From Opitutus sp. GAS368 (GTDB lineage Bacteria; Verrucomicrobiota; Verrucomicrobiia; Opitutales; Opitutaceae): 35,790 nt of DNA. The position numbers and the translations under genes were made by a program. The notes under the pieces are model-generated. The model was not told the DNA's origin. It did no database searches and worked only from the letters and a program-made list of their open reading frames with translations. This document shows positions 6,609 through 14,769 of the stretch, in pieces (the stretch's first letter is position 1; each line of letters begins with the position of its first letter). Location of the stretch: assembly GCA_945869845.1 (NCBI GenBank), contig CAMBRG010000023.1, positions 1-35,790 of the forward strand, given 5' to 3'.

Positions 6609-9055
6609 CGGCCGATGCGAAACACGCGCCGCATCCCCCCGGTGACGATCGCCAGCGTCGCCAGCGAGTTCAGCGGCATCAAAATCGCGGCGACGAGCGG
6701 ATTCATTTTTCCCGCCACCGCCAAACCGACCGCGAGCAGATTGTAGACAACCGAGAAAACCAAAATCACCCGCTGGGTCCTCCGCCGCACGCCATCCACT
6801 TCAAATAGCGCGCGGATTCCGCCGATCCCGCGACCGAGGTAGTAGAAATCGGCTTTCTGTTCGAGCAGGCCACGATGGATCACCGGCGTGCCCCGGCACA
6901 GCGCGCGGTCAAACGCGAGGCTGTCATTGGCCCCGTCCCCCACCATGAGCGCCGCCTCAGCCCGCTCATCCGTAAACCAGTCCGCCTTTTCCTGCGGCGA
7001 CAGTTCACCCATTCCGCACTCCGCCGCCAGGCCGAGTTCGGCCGCCAACGCCGTTACCTTCTCCTGCCGGTCCCCGCTCAAAATCTGCACCCGCAACCCT
7101 CTCCGCCTCAGCGCCGCGACCTCGGTCCTCGCATCCGCCCGCACCGTATCCGCAAACTCAAACTCCGCCACGCTCATCCCCGCACGCGCCAACACCGTCG
7201 CACCGACCTCGGCCGGTTTGTCATCTAATCGATGATCAACCTCAGCTTGGCGTCGGGTGCGCCAGCCCGCGCGGCCCAGCGACCACTCGCCCATCTCGAC
7301 GCCGCTCCCGACCGTTTCCCGCACTTCCCCGGCAAGCGGCTCGGGCGTGCCGTCGGCCAACACACTTTCGAGCAGCGCTTGGCTTAGCGGGTGCGGGTTG
7401 TCCCGCACGAGCGCGTGCAACGCCGCCCTCGCCTCGGGCTCAAGTCCGCGCACCGCCTCCGGATTCTTCAGCACCGGCGTCTCCACCGTAAGCGTCCCCG
7501 TCTTGTCGAAAACGAGGTGCCGCACCCGAGCGAGTTTCGTCCAAAGTCCACCATCCCGCACAAACACTCCGCGTCGACGCAACGCCACCGTGGCCATCTC
7601 GTCGGCCAGCGGAAATGCCAAGGCCACCGCGCACGGACACGACACCACGAGCACCGCCGTGACCACCGCCCACGTGCGCAAGGCGTCCCCGGTGCCCAAC
7701 CACCACCCCACCCCGGCCAGCGTCGCGACCAGTAAAATCCCGACGATGTAGCCTCGCACAATCCGCTCGATCAGACCGTCCCGCGCGCCGGCCCGTTCCG
7801 GCGTGGCCAACAACTGCGCGAGCAAGGACTCGCTCCATTCCTGCCGCGCCGTCAGCCGCGCGGGGCCGCGCCCGACGTTGATCGAGCCAGCCGGAACGCG
7901 CGCCCCGCCCTGAAAAACCCGGGGCTCCGCCTCGCCGTTGATCGACGCGAGCGAAAACGTCGCGGCCTCGACACCGAGTTGAGCCTCCACCGGATTGGTC
8001 TGGCCGGTGGCGAGCGCATAGACCTGCCCCTTGCGCAGCGCCTCGGGCGCGACTTCGCCCGCGTCCTCGGTCAACACACGCGGCGGCTTCGGCTGGAGCG
8101 CGAGTAGCCTACGTTGGTTCCGTTCCACCGCCGCGACCTGCGCCCAACGTCCGATGAGCATCAGCAAAATGAACCCGCTCACGAAATCGAAATACACGAA
8201 ACGCTCCTCGCCCGCGAGCCACCCGAACAACGAACCCGCATACGCACCCACAATGCCCAGTCCGATGGGCAAATCGATCTGCATCGCCCCCATCCGCAGT
8301 GCCCGCACCGCGCGCCCGATAAAATACACTCCGCCGACCAATAGGCTCAGCGTGCCAAACGCCAGCGAGAGCAGACCAAAAAGCCGCGCATACTCAAAGT
8401 CCGCCCCCATCCCAAAATAAACCGGCAAGGTGAAGAGCATCACGTTCATCGAGAACGCCGCGCACAGCCCGATTCGCTTCACGAGCGCTCTGCTCTCCAA
8501 CTCGCCCCGAGCCTCGCCCAAAGGACCGAGCAAATAGCCGAAAGCCTGCAACGCCCGCGCGAATCCCGCCGCACTGAACTCCCCCCGCACCCAACGCAGC
8601 CGCAAGGTTCCGCGTTGGGCGTTGGCCACGATTTCCCGAGCACCCGCCTGCTGCTGGAAGAGCCGCTCGATCAGCCAAACGCAGCCCGCACACGACACCC
8701 CTTGCAGATCCAACATCAACTCCGGCGGCCGGTCCGGAGCCGCGGTCGTCTCGGCGATTTTTTGGGCCGTCTCCAACCATGCGTAATCGCGCGGTTGAAA
8801 CACCGCCGCGTCTGCCGGCGAGGTTACCTCATCTTTGATCCGATAATAACCTGCGAGCCCGTGCTCGTGCACGAGGCGGAAAACATACGAACAGCCCGCG
8901 CAGCAAAACCCCGACTCTTGCATCCGCGCATCAAGCAAAGGCGCGCCACAGTGCCGACAGACGGGTTTCAACGTGGAGCCCGTTTTCCCCAACGGGCTGG
9001 CCGAATCCCCGATCACAGGCGGCCTCTCCCTGCTAGCCTCGATCGCCGGGCTCAT
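6605..9055 (-). CDS. ccoI: CcoI/FixI-type copper P1B-ATPase for cbb3 oxidase assembly
   Basis: An 816-residue heavy-metal P-type ATPase and the last gene of the cco operon. Order: a Cys-rich N-terminal segment typical of FixI/CcoI (CRHCGAPL at 33-40, FCCAGC at 50-55); an HMA domain with SCAGC (121-125); eight predicted membrane segments; the actuator, where the usual TGES reads NGEA (SINGEAEP); the SCPCAVALA metal-site helix; the phosphorylated Asp in DKTGTLT; NPHPLSQALL; and GDGANDS. CcoI pumps copper outward for the CuB site of CcoN. It follows the SafE-like gene by one base, so translation is probably coupled. The operon separates it from general copper-detoxifying CopA. At the 3' end it overlaps the convergent peptidase gene. 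Confidence 0.93.
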   Translation of the reverse strand: MSPAIEASRERPPVIGDSASPLGKTGSTLKPVCRHCGAPLLDARMQESGFCCAGCSYVFRLVHEHGLAGYYRIKDEVTSPADAAVFQPRDYAWLETAQKIAETTAAPDRPPELMLDLQGVSCAGCVWLIERLFQQQAGAREIVANAQRGTLRLRWVRGEFSAAGFARALQAFGYLLGPLGEARGELESRALVKRIGLCAAFSMNVMLFTLPVYFGMGADFEYARLFGLLSLAFGTLSLLVGGVYFIGRAVRALRMGAMQIDLPIGLGIVGAYAGSLFGWLAGEERFVYFDFVSGFILLMLIGRWAQVAAVERNQRRLLALQPKPPRVLTEDAGEVAPEALRKGQVYALATGQTNPVEAQLGVEAATFSLASINGEAEPRVFQGGARVPAGSINVGRGPARLTARQEWSESLLAQLLATPERAGARDGLIERIVRGYIVGILLVATLAGVGWWLGTGDALRTWAVVTAVLVVSCPCAVALAFPLADEMATVALRRRGVFVRDGGLWTKLARVRHLVFDKTGTLTVETPVLKNPEAVRGLEPEARAALHALVRDNPHPLSQALLESVLADGTPEPLAGEVRETVGSGVEMGEWSLGRAGWRTRRQAEVDHRLDDKPAEVGATVLARAGMSVAEFEFADTVRADARTEVAALRRRGLRVQILSGDRQEKVTALAAELGLAAECGMGELSPQEKADWFTDERAEAALMVGDGANDSLAFDRALCRGTPVIHRGLLEQKADFYYLGRGIGGIRALFEVDGVRRRTQRVILVFSVVYNLLAVGLAVAGKMNPLVAAILMPLNSLATLAIVTGGMRRVFRIGR

Positions 9056-9056
9056 C

Positions 9057-9752
9057 TTAGAAACAGATGAACGACGCCGGATCGGGGCCTTCGAAACCCA
9101 ACGTGCTGCGCAAGCGCCACCCCACCACCGCCGCTGTCGTCAGGGCCAACGCCACCCGCGTGCGCGCCAACCAAAGCGGCGACAGCTTCGTCCGCACCCA
9201 TTGAAATTGTGACTGCGCCAACCAAAGCAGCGGCACGGTGCCGAGCCCAAACGCCAACATGAATTCCACGCCGCGCAACGCCGAACCCGACAGCGTCGCC
9301 AGTGCTATGAGAAAATACAGCGGACCGCACGGGAGCAGCGGCGTTGCAAAACCCAGCGCGGCCGCCGCCTGCGTCCGGGGTCGTCCCCGCAGCCAGCTTT
9401 GCAGCCAGAACGTGAACCGCCCGAAGTAGGCCCAGTTCGGGATGTAGCGTTCCCATTTCAAGGCGAGCGCGACGAAGAAAATCACCGTAACCCACGGCAA
9501 CCACCGGAGCGCCGATTGCGAAACCCACGTCAGCGGCAGACTGCCCAGTCCGCCCGCCAATGCGCCTAGCGCCATGTAACTCGTCAGCCGCGAAACATGG
9601 TAAACTGTGCTCACCGTCTGCGCATCCGCGCGGTCGCCGCGTACCGGCATGAGCGAGCACGCGAGCGGACCGCACATCCCCGCGCAATGCAGACTTGTGA
9701 CGAGTCCGGCCAGAAATGCCGCAGATGGCGAATTGACGGCGGCGAATTCCAT
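9057..9752 (-). CDS. SafE/UreH-like transmembrane protein of the cco operon (DsbD_2-type)
   Basis: A 231-residue membrane protein with about six hydrophobic segments. It carries GLVTSLHCAGMCGPLAC at residues 17-32, the His-Cys-Met-Cys signature of the sulfite exporter/UreH-like membrane family that regularly sits in cbb3 operons, and a second Cys in a membrane segment (LLPCGPLY). The family is distantly related to DsbD/CcdA; proposed roles are copper or thiol delivery to the oxidase, none established here. It lies between the 52-residue helix protein (3 bp before) and ccoI (1 bp after). The sulfite exporter name is an annotation legacy; a part in oxidase maturation is inferred from position and the Cys/Met motif. 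Confidence 0.8.
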   Translation of the reverse strand: MEFAAVNSPSAAFLAGLVTSLHCAGMCGPLACSLMPVRGDRADAQTVSTVYHVSRLTSYMALGALAGGLGSLPLTWVSQSALRWLPWVTVIFFVALALKWERYIPNWAYFGRFTFWLQSWLRGRPRTQAAAALGFATPLLPCGPLYFLIALATLSGSALRGVEFMLAFGLGTVPLLWLAQSQFQWVRTKLSPLWLARTRVALALTTAAVVGWRLRSTLGFEGPDPASFICF

Positions 9753-9755
9753 GGT

Positions 9756-9914
9756 TCAACGCCCCGTCGCCAGCGGCACTTCGGCCACGCGATGCTTGGA
9801 TGCAAACGTGATCCACGCCGCCCAGACCGCGATCTGGACGACGAACGCGGCGGCAACGATCCAGATCAGCGGTATCCGTTTGGCGGCGCGCTCAGTGCTT
9901 TTTGCCGTGCTCAT
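9756..9914 (-). CDS. 52-residue single-helix membrane protein at the ccoH position
   Basis: A small gene starting at ATG 9914 inside the last 23 bases of ccoG, in another frame, and ending 3 bp before the SafE-like gene. The protein has a basic N-terminus (MSTAKSTERAAKR), one hydrophobic helix at about 15-38 (PLIWIVAAAFVVQIAVWAAWITF) and a short tail SKHRVAEVPLATGR. In proteobacterial cco operons this slot holds CcoH/FixH, a roughly 150-residue protein with one N-terminal helix and a periplasmic domain. Here only a helix and stub remain, so it may be a minimal CcoH or an unrelated small subunit. The frame runs further upstream to 9977, but those residues overlap ccoG and are less likely. Tight packing argues that it is real. 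Confidence 0.65.
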   Translation of the reverse strand: MSTAKSTERAAKRIPLIWIVAAAFVVQIAVWAAWITFASKHRVAEVPLATGR

Positions 9915-11325
9915 TCTTTTCCTCCTCTTCGTGCCCGTGCCGGTGATCCGGCCCCAGAAATTCGACGTCCCGTTCAAGGTGGAAATGTCCGCCGACGTCC
10001 TCGATCCGGATCTCTAAGCCGAAGGCCCCTTTGTAGTCGCGCCGGGGCAACTGCAAAACCAGCGGTTGCACGATCTCGCCTAGCGCCGGCACTTCAACCA
10101 CCGAGGTCAGCCCGTTCTGCACGAGCGACGCCGGAGCCCGGTTTACGCTGACGAGGTAGCGTTGCGTCTGGTTGCGCTTGTTGACTACGCGCACGAGAAA
10201 TTGGTTACGCACGTAACCCTCCGTCACAAAATACGGCGTGCCGATGATTCGCGTCACGGCGAGGTTCGCCGGGCGGATCGTCGAGACCGCCCACAACGCC
10301 ACGCTCGCGCCGACCGCGAGCAAGAATCCGTAAAGCGCGACGCGGGGCCGGAACCAACGGGTTTTTTTGCCGGCGAACCCGTTTTGAGAATCATAGCGGA
10401 TCAAGCCCGTGGGCCGGTTGATCTTCGTCATCACATCGTCGCAGGCGTCGATACAGGCGGTGCAGCCGACGCACTCCATTTGCAGGCCCTGTTTGATGTC
10501 GATACCCGTCGGGCAAACCTGCACGCAGCGGCTGCAGGAGATGCAGTCGCCCGCACCGACGGTTCCCGTCTTGCCGCGCGGTTCGCCCCGTTTCACGTCG
10601 TAGCCCACCACCAGCGAGTTGTCGTCAATCAGCGCCGACTGAATTCGGCCGTAGGGGCAGACCACGATGCAAAGTTGCTCACGAAACCAGGCAAAATTGA
10701 AATAGAGCGCGCTGGTGGCGACCGCGATAAACCCGAAGGTGCCCCAATGCTCCGTGGGTGCCGCGCGCACCATCGCCCACACCTCGGGCAGGGAAACAAA
10801 GTAGGCGAGCAACAGATGCGTGATGACCGCGGAGACGATTATATACAGCGTGTGCTTGAGCCCGACCTTGAAAAACTTTCCGGCCGAGAACGGTGCGGCG
10901 GCGAGCGCCCGGCGCTTCAATGCATCGCCTTCGATCAGGCGCTCAATCCGTCGATAAACGTGATCGAGAAACACCGTGTGCGGGCAGGCCCAGCCGCACC
11001 ATACGCGCCCCAATAACGCCGTCACAAAAAAGAGCGAGAAGCCCAGACCGGTGATGACGAAGAACATCAGCCACAGGTCTTGGGCTGCCCCCGTGATACC
11101 GAAGAGATGAAACCTCCGCTCCGCCACATCGAGAAACACCGCCGGGTAGCCGTTGATCGTAATCCAAGGCAGCGAGAGATAAAACGCGATCAGCGCGAAC
11201 GCGGACCAACGCCGCGCCTGCGTGAACCGTCCCTTTGTGTCCGAAGGTAAGAGAAACGGCCGCGACCCGTCATCACGAATGGTCGTGACGGCATCGAGGT
11301 TCGGGCGGAGCGGAGGCGTGGCCAC
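9892..11325 (-). CDS. ccoG: CcoG/FixG/RdxA-type iron-sulfur membrane protein
   Basis: A 477-residue protein, the cupric-reductase-like assembly factor of cbb3 oxidase. It has N-terminal membrane segments, the paired WCGWACPHTVFLD and CIVVCPYGR motifs, two [4Fe-4S] ferredoxin motifs (CISCSRCVQVCPTG and CVGCTACIDACDDV), one more membrane helix, and a C-terminal Ig-like FixG domain (IIGTPYFVTEGYVRNQFLVRV onward). CcoG reduces Cu(II) to Cu(I) for oxidase assembly in studied bacteria. The last 18 residues, DHRHGHEEEEKNEHGKKH, form a His/Glu-rich tail that could bind metal. It starts 3 bp after ccoP and overlaps the next small gene by 23 bp. Confidence 0.93.
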   Translation of the reverse strand: MATPPLRPNLDAVTTIRDDGSRPFLLPSDTKGRFTQARRWSAFALIAFYLSLPWITINGYPAVFLDVAERRFHLFGITGAAQDLWLMFFVITGLGFSLFFVTALLGRVWCGWACPHTVFLDHVYRRIERLIEGDALKRRALAAAPFSAGKFFKVGLKHTLYIIVSAVITHLLLAYFVSLPEVWAMVRAAPTEHWGTFGFIAVATSALYFNFAWFREQLCIVVCPYGRIQSALIDDNSLVVGYDVKRGEPRGKTGTVGAGDCISCSRCVQVCPTGIDIKQGLQMECVGCTACIDACDDVMTKINRPTGLIRYDSQNGFAGKKTRWFRPRVALYGFLLAVGASVALWAVSTIRPANLAVTRIIGTPYFVTEGYVRNQFLVRVVNKRNQTQRYLVSVNRAPASLVQNGLTSVVEVPALGEIVQPLVLQLPRRDYKGAFGLEIRIEDVGGHFHLERDVEFLGPDHRHGHEEEEKNEHGKKH

Positions 11326-11328
11326 AAA

Positions 11329-11901
11329 TCACTTCGGCAAGATCGGTGTCCAAGCAGCCTGGACCTCGATAGGTTCACCCTCGGTGTGGTGGCTGAGAAT
11401 GAAGGCGACGACTTCGGCCGATTTCTTCGCGCCGATCACCGGCACCCATGCCGGCATGCCTTTGGCGAGCACGCCCTTCTCCAGCGTGGCGTAGAGATCG
11501 GTCGGGTTGCCGCCGTGAATCCAAAGCTTGTCGACGATGTTGGGGCCGATGCCGCCCTGCAGCTTATCGCCGTGGCAGCTCCCACAGGTTGTCGCGTAGG
11601 TCGCGCGTCCGGCATCCACAAAAACGTGATTATGGCTCATGGCCCAAAGGCTCGTATTGTCCGTAGTCGGAGCGGCGGCGAGGCGGGCGGCCTCAATGTG
11701 TTCCATTTCCCGCGCCACCGTTTGCGAACCCGACAGCCCGACGCGAAACCACTCGAAATAGGCCCAGTAGCCCACCCAGAAGAGAATGCTGCCGAAGAGC
11801 AGCACCATCCACCAGTTCGGCAGGCGACGGTCGAATTCTTGAATACCATCAAACGAGTGATGGCGGAGACCTTGATCTTCAGGCGGCGGGATCGGAGTCA
11901 T
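11329..11901 (-). CDS. ccoP: cbb3 oxidase subunit III (CcoP), monoheme form
   Basis: A 190-residue subunit. The cytoplasmic N-terminus contains the typical CcoP stretch HHSFDGIQEFDRRLPNWW, then one membrane helix (about 31-52) and a periplasmic cytochrome c domain with a single heme site CGSCH (106-110); the Met in AKGMPAWVPV is the probable axial ligand. Classical proteobacterial CcoP has two CxxCH motifs and about 300 residues; this one has one, so electrons pass through one fewer heme. Its start overlaps ccoQ by 23 bp and its stop is 3 bp before ccoG. Confidence 0.93.
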   Translation of the reverse strand: MTPIPPPEDQGLRHHSFDGIQEFDRRLPNWWMVLLFGSILFWVGYWAYFEWFRVGLSGSQTVAREMEHIEAARLAAAPTTDNTSLWAMSHNHVFVDAGRATYATTCGSCHGDKLQGGIGPNIVDKLWIHGGNPTDLYATLEKGVLAKGMPAWVPVIGAKKSAEVVAFILSHHTEGEPIEVQAAWTPILPK

Positions 11902-12073
11902 GACGGGCGGCGGGGGTGGGAGTGGAAAAAGGAAGCTGTTCCGAGTGGGCCAACTGCGGGCGCTTCATCCGCAGGGCACGCCACGTGATACTGACAAAGA
12001 TCGAAACGGCGGTGATGAACGCCACCAACGTAAAGAGGGCGGCGGAGTCTTCGAAGACGAGGCGACGGAACAT
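11879..12073 (-). CDS. ccoQ: CcoQ-like small subunit of cbb3 oxidase
   Basis: A 64-residue single-helix protein. A short N-terminus (MFRRLVFEDSA) leads into one hydrophobic segment (about residues 10-32, LFTLVAFITAVSIFVSITWRALR), then a polar Pro/His tail. Size, topology and location between ccoNO and ccoP identify it as CcoQ, which stabilises the complex in other bacteria. It starts 32 bp after the ccoNO stop, and its last 23 bp overlap the ccoP start in another frame. Confidence 0.8.
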   Translation of the reverse strand: MFRRLVFEDSAALFTLVAFITAVSIFVSITWRALRMKRPQLAHSEQLPFSTPTPAARHDSDPAA

Positions 12074-12105
12074 GGTATTTTTTTAGATGCCAGTTGTGGG
12101 ACTAT

Positions 12106-14421
12106 TCAGCGGGCGGCGGCTTTCGCCGGCGCGACGGTTTCAAACTTCCCGAGCTTTTGAAGGTAAGCGATGAGCGCGATGATCTCACGGTCCGGCGCGA
12201 CCGAAGTTCCGGCAGCACGCAGGTCGTCCGCGATGGCTTTGGCCTGCGCGTCCACGTTCGCAAAAACCTCGGCGGGGCTCCACGCCGGATACGGGACGCC
12301 CAGCATCCGTTGCACCGAGATTTTGCCCGGAAGCGCGCCGGTGTCGGTGGCTTTCGTCAACAACCACGGGTAATTCGGCATGGTCGATCCGGCCGAAACG
12401 GAGCGGGGATTCTCCATGTGCCGATAGTGCCAGATATTCGGATACTTCGAGCCGACCCGGGCTAGGTCGGGGCCGGTGCGCTTTGAACCCCATTGAAACG
12501 GATAGTCGTAGATTGATTCGCCCAGCCGAGAGTAGTCGCCGTAGCGGAGCACATCGGGCACGAGCGTCCGGATCATCTGCGAGTGGCAGTTGTAGCACCC
12601 CTCGCTCACGAAGATATCGCGGCCCGCCAGTTCCAACGGCGTGTAAGCAACCTGTCGCCGGTCCTCGACGTTGGCCGCCCGGTGCATGAGCACGGTCGGG
12701 ATAATCTGCACGAGACCGCCGGCTGCGACCGAGATGACGACTAGGATCGTAAAGGGTGCGGAGTTGACCAACAGACGATCCCACCACGAAGCCCACTTTT
12801 TGCCCCGCGATTCGAAGTGCGCGTAGGCGGCGACCACGCAGAGCATGAGACTCACGAGGCCGGCGATGCTGAGGATGTCGTTGCCAAACATCCAGGCGCA
12901 GGCGAAACCGACGCCGAGCACCGAGAAGGCAACCGGCGGGCTGAGGAAAGTGCCGACGAGCGACAGCTTTTCATCGGCGGTGATGTTACCCGCATCGTCG
13001 AAGACTTCGATGGTGCCGTTGACGGCCTGCGCACCGGCGACGGTTTTCCAGAGATTGTAGATCAGCAGGAACCAGCCGACCAAATAGAGGCCGCCGCCGA
13101 TGAGTCGCATCATCATCATCGGCCGGATCGTGGTCACGGTCTCGAGGAAATTTGAGTAGGCGAGGACAGTGCCGCCTTCGGTCGTGGCGTTGAGCATCAC
13201 GCCCTGGGTGATGCCGCTCGTCCACATCGCCGCCGTATAAAGCAGAATGCCGACGGTCCCGAGCCAGAAGTGCAGATTGGCGAGCGGAACGGAGTGCAAC
13301 GGCTTGTTCCAAAGACGCGGCAGCAACCAGTAGATCATACCGGCGGCCATAAAGCCGTTCCAGCCGAGCGTGCCACTGTGCACATGGCCGATGATCCAGT
13401 CCGTATAATGCCCAAGCGCGCTGACGGATTTGATCGAAAGCAACGGCCCTTCGAACGTGGACATGCCGTAGAACGTGACGGCGACCGCGAAGAACTTGAG
13501 CACCGGCTCCGTGCGCAATTTGTCCCACGCGCCGCGGATCGTGAGGAGGCCGTTCAACATGCCGGCCCAAGACGGTGCCCAGAGCATCAGCGAAAACGTC
13601 ATGCCAAGAGTTTGGAGCCAATCTGGCAGCGCGGTGTTGAGCAGATGGTGCGGGCCGGCCCAGATGTAGACGAACACCAGCGACCAAAAATGAATCACGG
13701 AGAGCCGGTAGGAATACACCGGACGTTCGGCCGCTTTCGGCACGAAATAATACATGATGCCCAAAATCGGCGTGGTCAGAAAGAAGGCCACGGCGTTGTG
13801 CCCATACCACCATTGCACGAGCGCGTCCTGCACACCGCCGAAGACCGGGTAACTATGGAGAAGACTCGTCGGGATCGAGAGGTGATTGACGATGTAGAGC
13901 ATCGCCACGGTGATGATCGTCGCGATGTAGAACCAGATCCCCACGTAGAGCGTGGGTTCACGGCGCCGCGCGAGGGTCCAGAAAAAATTCACGGCGAAGA
14001 CCACCCAGATCAGCGTGACCGCAATATTGATCGGCCAGATGAGCTCGCCGTATTCCTTGCCGCGGGAGAATCCGAGCGGAAGCGTGACGGCGGCGGCGAC
14101 GATGATCGCCTGCCAACCCCAAAAATGGAGCTGGGAAAGAAAATCGCTTGCGAGCCGGGCCTTCACCAAGCGCTGCGTGGAATAGTAAACGCCGGCGAAC
14201 ATCATATTGCCGACGAAGGCGAAAATGACGGCGTTGGTGTGCAGCGGGCGCAGACGCCCGAAGGTCAGCCACGGCAGGTCAAAATTCAGCTGCCAGTAAC
14301 GGAGTTGTGCAGCGATGATCACTCCGACCAACATGCCCACCGCACCCCAGATGACGGAGGCGAGCAGGAACTGCCGGACGATCTTGTCGTTGAATTCGAT
14401 GGTTATTTTTTTGTCGGACAT
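12106..14421 (-). CDS. ccoNO: Fused CcoN-CcoO: cbb3 catalytic subunit joined to monoheme cytochrome c subunit
   Basis: A 771-residue fusion. Residues 1 to about 475 are CcoN with the heme-copper oxidase histidines: His61 (RPLHTNAV), His208 (WYGHNAV), the His258-His259 pair (AGPHHLL), and His346/His348 (IGHVHSGTLGWNG). Tyr252 lies 44 residues after His208, the spacing of the His-Tyr crosslink in cbb3 oxidases. A linker with two more hydrophobic segments follows. The CcoO part starts near residue 560 (LVNSAPFTILVVISVA) and carries one heme-c site, CYNCH (609-613), with YDYPFQWGSKRTGPDLARVG typical of CcoO. The enzyme reduces O2 to water with proton pumping and high oxygen affinity. There is no stop or frameshift between the parts; in proteobacteria they are separate genes. 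Confidence 0.95.
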   Translation of the reverse strand: MSDKKITIEFNDKIVRQFLLASVIWGAVGMLVGVIIAAQLRYWQLNFDLPWLTFGRLRPLHTNAVIFAFVGNMMFAGVYYSTQRLVKARLASDFLSQLHFWGWQAIIVAAAVTLPLGFSRGKEYGELIWPINIAVTLIWVVFAVNFFWTLARRREPTLYVGIWFYIATIITVAMLYIVNHLSIPTSLLHSYPVFGGVQDALVQWWYGHNAVAFFLTTPILGIMYYFVPKAAERPVYSYRLSVIHFWSLVFVYIWAGPHHLLNTALPDWLQTLGMTFSLMLWAPSWAGMLNGLLTIRGAWDKLRTEPVLKFFAVAVTFYGMSTFEGPLLSIKSVSALGHYTDWIIGHVHSGTLGWNGFMAAGMIYWLLPRLWNKPLHSVPLANLHFWLGTVGILLYTAAMWTSGITQGVMLNATTEGGTVLAYSNFLETVTTIRPMMMMRLIGGGLYLVGWFLLIYNLWKTVAGAQAVNGTIEVFDDAGNITADEKLSLVGTFLSPPVAFSVLGVGFACAWMFGNDILSIAGLVSLMLCVVAAYAHFESRGKKWASWWDRLLVNSAPFTILVVISVAAGGLVQIIPTVLMHRAANVEDRRQVAYTPLELAGRDIFVSEGCYNCHSQMIRTLVPDVLRYGDYSRLGESIYDYPFQWGSKRTGPDLARVGSKYPNIWHYRHMENPRSVSAGSTMPNYPWLLTKATDTGALPGKISVQRMLGVPYPAWSPAEVFANVDAQAKAIADDLRAAGTSVAPDREIIALIAYLQKLGKFETVAPAKAAAR

Positions 14422-14447
14422 GGGGACGGTCAGGCTGGAAGAAAGAA

Positions 14448-14744
14448 TTAAGCGGAGCGGTCAGTCGTGCCCTTGGAGCAACCGGCACAGGGCGGACGCA
14501 GAACGTTGCGGCAGCCGCAGCCATCATGATCCGGCCCATCGGCATGAATGCGGTCGGACTCCACCGACGCCGGCGCGTGGGTCGCCGTTGGGCGGGCCAA
14601 CCGGGGAAGCTCGTCGCCGAGCGGCAAGAGCGAATCCCGCTCCGCCCCTCCGACGTTGCCCCGGGCGTGTTCGCGCAGGAAGAAAACGACGAAAACCAAG
14701 ACCAGCAGCAGACTGAGTGTCAGGGTAAGAGGCACGACGGACAT
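14448..14744 (-). CDS. ccoS: CcoS-like oxidase assembly protein with Cys-rich tail
   Basis: A 98-residue protein with an N-terminal membrane helix (MSVVPLTLTLSLLLVLVFVVFFLREH) followed by a short polar stretch (ERDSLLPLGDELP), as in CcoS, which is needed for cofactor insertion into CcoN. CcoS is normally about 50-60 residues; here there is an extra 45-residue tail with HADGPDHDGCGCRNVLRPPCAGC, four cysteines plus histidines that may bind copper or zinc. It sits 26 bp upstream of ccoNO in the same operon. Identity as CcoS rests on position and the N-terminal helix; the tail is unusual. Confidence 0.7.
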   Translation of the reverse strand: MSVVPLTLTLSLLLVLVFVVFFLREHARGNVGGAERDSLLPLGDELPRLARPTATHAPASVESDRIHADGPDHDGCGCRNVLRPPCAGCSKGTTDRSA

Positions 14745-14769
14745 AACCGATTGCGGGAAGGTTCGCTAT

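Noticed and set aside
13270-14451. 393-codon frame antisense to ccoNO
   Set aside because: Charged low-complexity translation opposite an unmistakable oxidase gene.
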